In this document: one piece after another, positions 1 through 5,753 of the stretch
Numbering within the stretch: the stretch's first letter is position 1
Layout of the letters: each line of letters starts with the position of its first letter
Assembly: GCA_002428885.1 (NCBI GenBank)
Contig: DIYE01000010.1
Location: 1-10,735, forward strand
Length of the DNA stretch: 10,735 bases
Source: Alphaproteobacteria bacterium UBA6062
GTDB taxonomy: Bacteria > Pseudomonadota > Alphaproteobacteria > Sneathiellales > Sneathiellaceae
Direction of reading: 5' to 3'
Notes under the pieces: generated by a model
What the model was told of the DNA's origin: nothing
Database searches by the model: none
The model's input: the letters and a program-made list of their open reading frames with translations, nothing else
Position numbers and translations under genes: made by a program

Positions 1-239
<239 letters not shown>

Positions 240-306
240 TTTACCCCGCTTGAGCTCTGCTCCCGGTATGACTATAAGAAGCATGAGTGTGAAGAGAGGA
301 TAAGGG
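240..306 (+). other. short spacer between rnpB and the antiporter gene, with its ribosome binding site
   Basis: These 67 bases separate the RNase P RNA from the next gene. GAGAGGA at 294-300 is a good Shine-Dalgarno sequence, six bases before the GTG at 307, and is the main reason for choosing that start. No strong hairpin followed by a T-tract is visible, so no terminator for rnpB can be placed and partial read-through into the antiporter gene is possible. No convincing promoter was recognised. Confidence 0.5.
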
Positions 307-2172
307 GTGCGATCCGTGCGGGTGATCAGCAGATACAGTATGGCGGTGGTGATAGCCTGCCTGACAGGCATTGCCCCGGCCCATGCCGCCGGGACCGCGC
401 TGACCCCGCTGGTTTATGATATCGGCATCAGCCTGTTTGCCGCCAGTTTGCTGGCAATTCTGTTCGCCCGTCTTCGCATCCCCAGTATTGCTGCATTTCT
501 GGTGGCCGGTATTCTGGTAGGGCCCGTCGGCTTCAAACTGATTACGGATCCGAAGAATATCGATACGATTGCCGAGCTTGGCTTTATTCTGCTGCTCTTC
601 ATGATCGGTATCGAGATTGATGTACGCAAAATAGCCCGCAGCGGCAAGATGATCATTGTCTCTGGTATTTTGCAATATCCGCTGACGGTCGTTTTTGGCT
701 TCCTTGTGGTCAAGGCACTGATCTGGATCGGGCTCGGGACCGTGCTGTCCGGGCCTTATGATGCGCTTTATTTCGGTATTTTTATTGCCGGTTCCTCGAC
801 CCTCCTGGTGGTCAAAATGTTCCAGGAGAATTACGAGCTGGATACGGAATCAGGGCATCTGTCTCTTGGTATCCTGGTCTTTCAGGATATCTGGGCCATC
901 ATCGTCCTGACGTTGCAGCCGACATTCGACTCGCCGGAAATCATGACGGTTCTGGTGTCGCTCTCCGGTATGATCCTGCTGATCGGACTATCCTATATTC
1001 TGGCAAAAGCTGTCGTTACCCGGGCCTTCAAATGGCTGGCAAAAGAGCCGCAGATGATTTTTGTGGGCGCCATCGGCTGGTGTTTTACCATCGTCTTCCT
1101 CGGCAGCAGTCTCGATAATCTGGCTCATATGCTGTTCGATTTCGACATGACCCTGTCCGTGGGATCAGGCATGAGTGCGCTGATCGCCGGTATGACCATT
1201 GCGGCCTTGCCCTACAGCCGGGATATCATCGGCAAGGTGGGAATTGTCCGGGATTTCTTTATTGTTCTATTCTTTGTTGGCCTTGGCATGAGTGTCCCGG
1301 CGCTGGATAATATGCTGGTGCCGGTTATCGCCGTTGCCCTTGCCTTTTTCTCACTGCTCAGCCGGCAGATCATTTTCTTTCCGCTCTTTTATGCGACGGG
1401 TGGGGATCAGCGACTCGCTCAGGTGACGGCCATTCGTCTGGCGCAACTGTCTGAGTTCGGGCTGGTGATTGCCTATCTTGGAAGTCAGTTGGGTCACGTA
1501 TCTGGAGATCTCTCAAGCGCCATTATCTTTGGTTTTGTATTAACGGCGCTCCTGACACCGCTTCTCTATAGAAATGCTCATTCCCTCTACGGGTTTATGG
1601 CACCTATCCTCAGGAAGTGCGGTTTCCCGGAGCCGTCCGAAGGCGTGACGGAAGCAGAAGGCGATGCTGAAATTGTCCTGCTTGGCTTTCATCGGGTGGC
1701 CTCTTCACTGCTTCATGAAATCAGTGAAAACCGTCCGGAGCTTCTCAAGAAGATCTTGGTCATTGATTTCAACGTGCAGATCCATCCTGCGATCCGCAGA
1801 ATGGGCGCTTCAGTGCGCTATGGCGATCTGGCCAGCGAACAGACCCTCAGCCATGCGGGGATCGATAAAGCCAAGGTGGTGGTGGCAACCATCCCCGATG
1901 ATATCCTGCGGGGCATCACCAATCAGAAGCTGGTTCAGGTGATCCGCCAGATCAATCCCGAAGCGGTTATCATCTCCAATGCGGAACAGCCGTTATCCGC
2001 CAAGGATGTTTATGATTCCGGGGCAGATTATGTCTATATGGGCCGGGTCAACACCGCCCGGGCGCTTGATGAAATTATTGAACGCACCCTGGACGGTACC
2101 TTGCATGATTTCCGCGAAGAGCAGGAAGAGAAGCACGGCAAATCCCACGAACGCTCCGAAATCCTCGACTGA
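307..2172 (+). CDS. CPA2-family (Kef-like) cation:proton antiporter with C-terminal TrkA-N-type domain
   Basis: This 621-residue protein is an inner-membrane antiporter expected to exchange K+ or Na+ for protons. Residues about 30-430 form a run of hydrophobic helices of the Na+/H+ exchanger fold, with family-like patches such as FMIGIEID (98-105), the SSTLLVV segment near 163-169 and FQDIW (192-196), the QD pair being typical of Kef proteins. Residues about 455-580 form a Rossmann-like TrkA-N (RCK) domain. Its nucleotide loop reads GFHRVA (460-465) instead of GxGxxG, while an acidic residue at the end of the second strand (D487) is kept. The tail after 595 is charged. The first 28 residues look like a cleavable signal peptide (cationic start, hydrophobic core, AHA-A). 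The GTG start is favoured by the ribosome site GAGAGGA; an in-frame ATG at 340 has none. The ion specificity cannot be read from the sequence. Confidence 0.9.
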   Translation: MRSVRVISRYSMAVVIACLTGIAPAHAAGTALTPLVYDIGISLFAASLLAILFARLRIPSIAAFLVAGILVGPVGFKLITDPKNIDTIAELGFILLLFMIGIEIDVRKIARSGKMIIVSGILQYPLTVVFGFLVVKALIWIGLGTVLSGPYDALYFGIFIAGSSTLLVVKMFQENYELDTESGHLSLGILVFQDIWAIIVLTLQPTFDSPEIMTVLVSLSGMILLIGLSYILAKAVVTRAFKWLAKEPQMIFVGAIGWCFTIVFLGSSLDNLAHMLFDFDMTLSVGSGMSALIAGMTIAALPYSRDIIGKVGIVRDFFIVLFFVGLGMSVPALDNMLVPVIAVALAFFSLLSRQIIFFPLFYATGGDQRLAQVTAIRLAQLSEFGLVIAYLGSQLGHVSGDLSSAIIFGFVLTALLTPLLYRNAHSLYGFMAPILRKCGFPEPSEGVTEAEGDAEIVLLGFHRVASSLLHEISENRPELLKKILVIDFNVQIHPAIRRMGASVRYGDLASEQTLSHAGIDKAKVVVATIPDDILRGITNQKLVQVIRQINPEAVIISNAEQPLSAKDVYDSGADYVYMGRVNTARALDEIIERTLDGTLHDFREEQEEKHGKSHERSEILD

Positions 2173-2184
2173 TTGGTTTGCGGC

Positions 2185-3765
2185 CTAACCCTCCCTGGCT
2201 ACGAAGTCCAATGATTGACTGGCCGTTCTCAGCGTGTGTTTGCGCTTGAACGGAGAGTTCAGAAAGCGGTTGAGGGCAGCCAACAGATCCGGGGCTATGG
2301 TTTCCTGCCCCTTTCTTTGTGCTTCGGCCTTCACGGCGGTTGTCAGCTTGACCAGGTGGCTGGAGACAATAAATTCAGGATTGCCGTGATCCAGGAGGGA
2401 GGTGAGGGAAGCCTCCAGGAAGGCTGCCGGATCATCGACTGTCCAGTCGGACATATCCTGCGTAAAGTCCGTATAGGCCCCGTTACGACCGATAAAGCAG
2501 GCCATCTGCAGAAGGGCCTGCGGCCAGAGAGAGGGATCCCGGCTGCACAGGTGATGGGCGGCATTGGCAAATGTCAGCCCGTGTGAAAAATCCAGCCAGT
2601 TAATGTTCTGGGAAACCGGTTTGGTGTGCAGCTCCATGATCCCGGCATCGAAATGCAGCATGTTACGGGACAGCTGCCCAAGGAGATCCCGGTAGAGTTC
2701 CTCAGGCGGCTGTCCTGCTCTAGCAACAGTTTGTTTCAGGGCTTCTGTCACACCCACTTCATTGAGAGATAAAGGGCTTGATGGAACAGGCGTCTGTTCA
2801 TTCCAGTTGGAAAGGTTTCCGGCGTAGCTTCGAAATTCCGGCAGCATTTCTTCCCGGCTGGCATAGATCAGGTTGCGGATCAGGGCTTTCAGGAGGAAAG
2901 GCGCGCTATCTTCCCCCAGATGACCGATCAATTGCTCGGTTTTATAGACATAAATGGCTGAGTGACCGAAACCGGCATAATGGGCGAGGGCATAGCCCGC
3001 CAGAAGGCGGAACAGGATCTGCAAATCCTGTTTTTGATTGAGGGCATCGTTGAGATGGGAAATAGCTGTTTCCTCATCCTCTTCCTCCAGCGCTTTGCTG
3101 AATATGTCAGGATCGAAAGAAGCTTGTTTTTCCGTAAAGGGGTAGTTTGTTTCGCGCATCACATCCCAGGACATATGACCGACGGCTTCCAGCAGGGGCA
3201 CAAGCTGCTCCGAAGGAGAGAGGCCGGATCTCTGCCGGAGCGTCAGCCAGTCCGCTGTCGCAGCAAAAGCATGTGTCATACCATATTCAAACCGGTCGTG
3301 GGTCCAGCGGATGGCGTTGCGGACCGCGTCCAACGGATCCCCGCCCGCTTTGTTCAGTCTGGCGATTTCCCGGGCCATCCGGTCATATTCCTGCCGCCGG
3401 AAACTGGCTTTCAGATTATCGAGGGCTTTGCGGATGCCGACTTCCTTGGGGGGATCGGTCAGATCCAGCAGAATATCATCGCCGGAGATCTGGACCGGAT
3501 AGACCCTTAGTTCGTCTCCGCCGACCAGTGTATTGCCGCTTTTCAGGTCAAATTTCCAATTATGCCAGTTGCAGGTAAGGATGCAGTCGGAGGAGAGAGA
3601 ACCTTCGCTCAAGGGATAACCCTCGTGAGGACAGCGGTTGTTGCAGGCCAGAATGCCGTCGTCGGAGGTGAACAGGACAATCTGCTTGCCCTCGCTTTTG
3701 ACAACCAGCCTTTTCTTTTCTTCCAGATCCGTTCTGGATGCGACCCTGACATATCCTCCGCTCAT
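2185..3765 (-). CDS. Rieske [2Fe-2S] domain protein with long helical C-terminal region of unknown function
   Basis: This protein has 526 residues. Residues 3-103 form a Rieske ferredoxin-type domain with both ligand pairs intact: C45-P-H47 and C65-N-W-H68, separated by 17 residues, so a [2Fe-2S] cluster bound by two Cys and two His is expected. Residues about 110-526 are mostly predicted helical, with no signal peptide or membrane segment, and the fold is not recognised with confidence. Several histidines sit in helical patches (H156, H165, H197, H262, H268, H282, H395, H404, H405) and could bind metal or substrate. The HGLTF...HH pattern near 395-405 faintly recalls questin-oxidase-like (DUF4243) proteins, a low-confidence impression only. 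An oxygenase-like enzyme fed electrons by its own Rieske domain is possible. The ATG is supported by AAAAGGA upstream on this strand. The gene is convergent with the antiporter gene (12-base gap) and divergent from the Fe-S-type regulator, which probably controls it. Confidence 0.85.
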   Translation of the reverse strand: MSGGYVRVASRTDLEEKKRLVVKSEGKQIVLFTSDDGILACNNRCPHEGYPLSEGSLSSDCILTCNWHNWKFDLKSGNTLVGGDELRVYPVQISGDDILLDLTDPPKEVGIRKALDNLKASFRRQEYDRMAREIARLNKAGGDPLDAVRNAIRWTHDRFEYGMTHAFAATADWLTLRQRSGLSPSEQLVPLLEAVGHMSWDVMRETNYPFTEKQASFDPDIFSKALEEEDEETAISHLNDALNQKQDLQILFRLLAGYALAHYAGFGHSAIYVYKTEQLIGHLGEDSAPFLLKALIRNLIYASREEMLPEFRSYAGNLSNWNEQTPVPSSPLSLNEVGVTEALKQTVARAGQPPEELYRDLLGQLSRNMLHFDAGIMELHTKPVSQNINWLDFSHGLTFANAAHHLCSRDPSLWPQALLQMACFIGRNGAYTDFTQDMSDWTVDDPAAFLEASLTSLLDHGNPEFIVSSHLVKLTTAVKAEAQRKGQETIAPDLLAALNRFLNSPFKRKHTLRTASQSLDFVAREG

Positions 3766-3860
3766 CGATTTTTCCTTTTATAAAGAAATTTCTTTAGAAA
3801 CTAAAAAAGACATAGCGACTGTGATTGAGTTTTTCAATTTTTTTCTTTAAAAAGTAACCT
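3766..3860. promoter_or_regulatory. divergent promoter region between the Rieske gene and its probable regulator
   Basis: This 95-base strongly AT-rich stretch must hold the promoters of both genes. On the - strand, TTGAAA (complement of 3832-3837) and TATGTC (complement of 3809-3814) are 17 bases apart and make a plausible -35/-10 pair for the Rieske gene, giving a leader of roughly 37 bases. A smaller inverted repeat, ATTGA-gtttt-TCAAT, lies at 3824-3838 and overlaps the putative -35. No equally good + strand promoter was found for the regulator gene, whose ribosome site is also weak. The promoter assignments were made by eye. Confidence 0.45.
3781..3796. promoter_or_regulatory. perfect 16-bp palindrome, candidate operator
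   Basis: TAAAGAAATTTCTTTA reads identically on both strands. It lies just downstream of the putative - strand promoter of the Rieske gene, in the region it shares with a gene for a winged-helix regulator. That position suits a repressor site. The binding protein is inferred to be the divergent SufR-like regulator. AT-rich palindromes can also arise by chance, so this is a candidate only. Confidence 0.5.
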
Positions 3861-4514
3861 ATGGCAGCGAAACCGGAAAAAAACAGTACCTCCACAAGGC
3901 AGGCTATTTTAAGCGAGCTCAAGACCAGCGGTCCCCTGGATGCGGAAGCGCTGGCCGATAGCTTCGGCCTGACAGCCATGGCTGTGCGGCAGCATCTCTA
4001 TGCTTTGCAGGAACAGGGGGATGTGGAGCATATTGCCGTCAAGCAACCGGTTGGGCGGCCCAAGAAAAAATGGGGACTGACGGAGCAGTCAAACAGTCAC
4101 TTCGCGAACAGTCACGCTGCTCTGGCCGTTGATCTCATCGATGCCATGAAGCGAACTTTCGGGGATGACGGCCTGGCAAAGCTTGTGGAAGCCCGCACAG
4201 AAGATCAGATCACGGCTTACCGGGAAGAACTGAGCGGTGCCGAAAGCTTAAAAGAACAACTCGCCACCCTTGCAGATATCAGGAGCCGGGAAGGTTATAT
4301 GGCGGCCCTGTGCGACGGGGATCAGGAAGGCGAGTACCTGCTTGTCGAAAATCACTGTCCGATTTGCGAAGCGGCCCGTTCCTGCACCAGCCTTTGCTCT
4401 TCTGAACTGTCGGTCTTCGAGGCTGTCCTGGGCGATCATATAGAGGTGGAGCGGCTCGATCATATTATCCTCGGGGCAAGACGCTGTGTGTATCGCTGCC
4501 GACAGAGGAACTGA
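3861..4514 (+). CDS. winged-helix transcriptional regulator of SufR/COG2345 type with probable Fe-S cluster cysteines
   Basis: This 217-residue cytoplasmic regulator has an N-terminal winged helix (about 11-75). The recognition helix includes AMAVRQHLYALQ, and the wing ends in GRPKKKWGLTE, both characteristic of COG2345 regulators. The C-terminal part carries the family's ENHCPICEAA segment. Its cysteines are C166, C169, C175, C179, C209 and C213, with a further C151. C166-x12-C179 and the later C209 mirror, from memory, the cluster-binding cysteines of cyanobacterial SufR, which represses Fe-S assembly genes when it carries a [4Fe-4S] cluster. A histidine (H193) sits 13 residues after C179, where SufR has another Cys. 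The gene is divergent from a Rieske protein gene with a palindrome between them, so it probably controls that gene and itself in response to Fe-S status or oxidants. The ATG follows AAAGTAACCT, a weak ribosome site. It is not an ArsR-type protein despite similar size. Confidence 0.85.
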   Translation: MAAKPEKNSTSTRQAILSELKTSGPLDAEALADSFGLTAMAVRQHLYALQEQGDVEHIAVKQPVGRPKKKWGLTEQSNSHFANSHAALAVDLIDAMKRTFGDDGLAKLVEARTEDQITAYREELSGAESLKEQLATLADIRSREGYMAALCDGDQEGEYLLVENHCPICEAARSCTSLCSSELSVFEAVLGDHIEVERLDHIILGARRCVYRCRQRN

Positions 4515-4570
4515 CGGCTATTTTCAGGCAGGCAATAAAAAAATAATATCTCTCTCCTGCATATTTTTGA

Positions 4571-4591
4571 TATGATAGTAATTATCATTTG
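4571..4591 (+). promoter_or_regulatory. Fur-box-like element upstream of the AraC-type regulator
   Basis: The core TGATAGTAATTATCA (4573-4587) is a near-perfect palindrome with one mismatched pair, and it continues into TTTG. It resembles known Fur boxes of the GATAATGATAATCATTATC type. It overlaps TATGAT (4571-4576), a plausible -10 hexamer, about 38-52 bases before the start codon of the regulator gene, so bound Fur would block transcription when iron is plentiful. The iron-uptake role of the downstream genes supports this. Some alphaproteobacteria use RirA or Irr instead of Fur, so the binding protein is an inference. Confidence 0.5.
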
Positions 4592-4624
4592 CATGTTTAC
4601 TGAGAGATTTGGTCTATACGAGGT

Positions 4625-5608
4625 ATGAAACACCCGTTTGATGTTACACAAGATAAGCTTGAGGAACTTGCCAAGAATATTCTCGCCAGTCCGGAAAAGC
4701 TGGCAGATATAGAAGACACAGATAATGTGGATCATCTAGAAATTGACTCCCATTTTGATGTTTTCGCAACTGGTGATTTTAACGGAGTTGAGCTGTCTCG
4801 CGGGATCTCCTGCGTTCTCACAAAGCTGCGGGGTGTACAGCAACTTCGCGTCAATGTCCGTTCACTGCCGGGTATTCAGCTTGAGGCGCGTATTAAAGGC
4901 GCTTCTTCGTCGCGTCAGGTTGCAGATCCGGAGGATCGATTTGCCACAAACTCCGGTATTATCTCTCTTTCAGGCATAAGGGATTCTGTCGATTGGATTG
5001 TCGATATTCCCCGCCAAAGTGATCTTGAAACAATTGTTATCCATTTCCCTATCCAGTTTATAAGAGAGCTGGAGGGGATGGAGCCTGAATTTTCTCAACA
5101 CGGTATGAAGATCATTGAGCAGCGGCAGAAGCTGTATTTTAAAATGGATAAGATATGTCTTGAGCATGTTCTGGCCATCAGTCAATTAAGCAAGCAGCAG
5201 AAATGGTCGCGACTGGCGATTGAAGCTCATATATTGCAGCTCTTGAACCTTATGTTCAAAAAGACTCTCGGCCATGATAACTCCGATCCGCCGGTCGAAG
5301 GCAAAATGACAGACATCATCAAGCAGTTTGTGCAGGAGAATCTTGACCAAAATCTTAGCATATCGTCCCTGGCCAGCCATTTCAGGATGAGTGAGAGTCA
5401 TCTTAAAAGAGTGTTTCATCTCAATACCGGGCAGTCGCTGGGTGCATATGTTACGGAAACTCGAATGGATATGGCTTTGAAATTCTTAAAAGCCCGATAC
5501 CCCATATCCCGCATCTCATCAGAAGTCGGTTATGCGACGCCAGAGAGTTTTTCAAAGGCTTTCAGGCGGTATTATGGAAATCCTCCCAGATCTTTTCTGA
5601 CGGATTAA
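4625..5608 (+). CDS. AraC-family transcriptional regulator, PchR-like, of the siderophore uptake cassette
   Basis: This 327-residue protein is expected to activate the downstream receptor and transporter genes. Residues 228-327 form the AraC DNA-binding domain with two helix-turn-helix units. The first is around LSISSLASHFRMSESHLKRVF (244-264). The second is around PISRISSEVGYATPESFSKAF (293-313), followed by YYGNPPRSF (316-324), the usual end of the domain. Residues 1-220 are divergent and are probably the effector-binding part; in PchR and similar regulators it recognises the ferric siderophore. The gene lies immediately upstream of a TonB receptor gene, the standard layout for such regulators. 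The ATG at 4625 is the only reasonable start because a stop codon in frame lies at 4601. Its ribosome site is poor, AGG being only one base away, so translation may be weak. Base composition seems more AT-rich here than in the genes to the left, judged by eye. Confidence 0.88.
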   Translation: MKHPFDVTQDKLEELAKNILASPEKLADIEDTDNVDHLEIDSHFDVFATGDFNGVELSRGISCVLTKLRGVQQLRVNVRSLPGIQLEARIKGASSSRQVADPEDRFATNSGIISLSGIRDSVDWIVDIPRQSDLETIVIHFPIQFIRELEGMEPEFSQHGMKIIEQRQKLYFKMDKICLEHVLAISQLSKQQKWSRLAIEAHILQLLNLMFKKTLGHDNSDPPVEGKMTDIIKQFVQENLDQNLSISSLASHFRMSESHLKRVFHLNTGQSLGAYVTETRMDMALKFLKARYPISRISSEVGYATPESFSKAFRRYYGNPPRSFLTD

Positions 5609-5753
5609 AGAGCTGTTTTGGCAGGAATATCTGCTGGTTTGGCTAACCACATAAATTTAAAAAATAGTTCTGTCGTCTGGACCAGTACGAGTCCAGGCCG
5701 GGGAGTGTGATTTTTTACAGTCTCTGAAAAGAATTAAATGGGTGGGTATAGTC
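5609..5753 (+). promoter_or_regulatory. leader and promoter region of the TonB receptor gene
   Basis: This 145-base gap between the regulator and receptor genes holds the inverted repeat at 5677-5696 and an AT-rich stretch at 5650-5668. No Fur-like box and no strong -35/-10 pair were seen, which suits a promoter that depends on the AraC-type activator. GGGTGGG at 5740-5746 is the best ribosome site and is placed seven bases before the ATG at 5754. Two small imperfect hairpins near 5619-5638 lack a T-tract and are not called as a terminator. Confidence 0.4.
5677..5696. repeat. inverted repeat CTGGAC-N8-GTCCAG, possible activator site or leader hairpin
   Basis: Two perfect 6-base arms, CTGGAC and GTCCAG, flank the spacer CAGTACGA. 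A wobble and one more pair outside can extend the stem to eight. The repeat lies about 60 bases before the start codon of the TonB receptor gene. It may be a binding site for the AraC-type regulator encoded upstream or a hairpin in the leader RNA. No T-tract follows, so it is not a terminator. Confidence 0.4.

Noticed and set aside
241..713. Open frames on the - strand opposite the start of the antiporter gene
   Set aside because: They are low-complexity translations opposite a well-supported membrane protein gene, with no recognisable motif or ribosome site.
2165..2195. GGTT/AACC hairpin between the convergent antiporter and Rieske genes as a shared terminator
   Set aside because: The stem is short and neither strand shows a T-tract next to it.
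2215..3850. Several + strand open frames of 60-180 codons opposite the Rieske gene
   Set aside because: They mirror the codon structure of the real gene, whose Rieske ligands and ribosome site are clear; their translations resemble no known protein.
5619..5638. Small hairpins (GCAG/CTGC and GGTT/AACC) after the AraC regulator gene as a terminator
   Set aside because: Stems are only four pairs and no T-tract follows, so a terminator cannot be supported.
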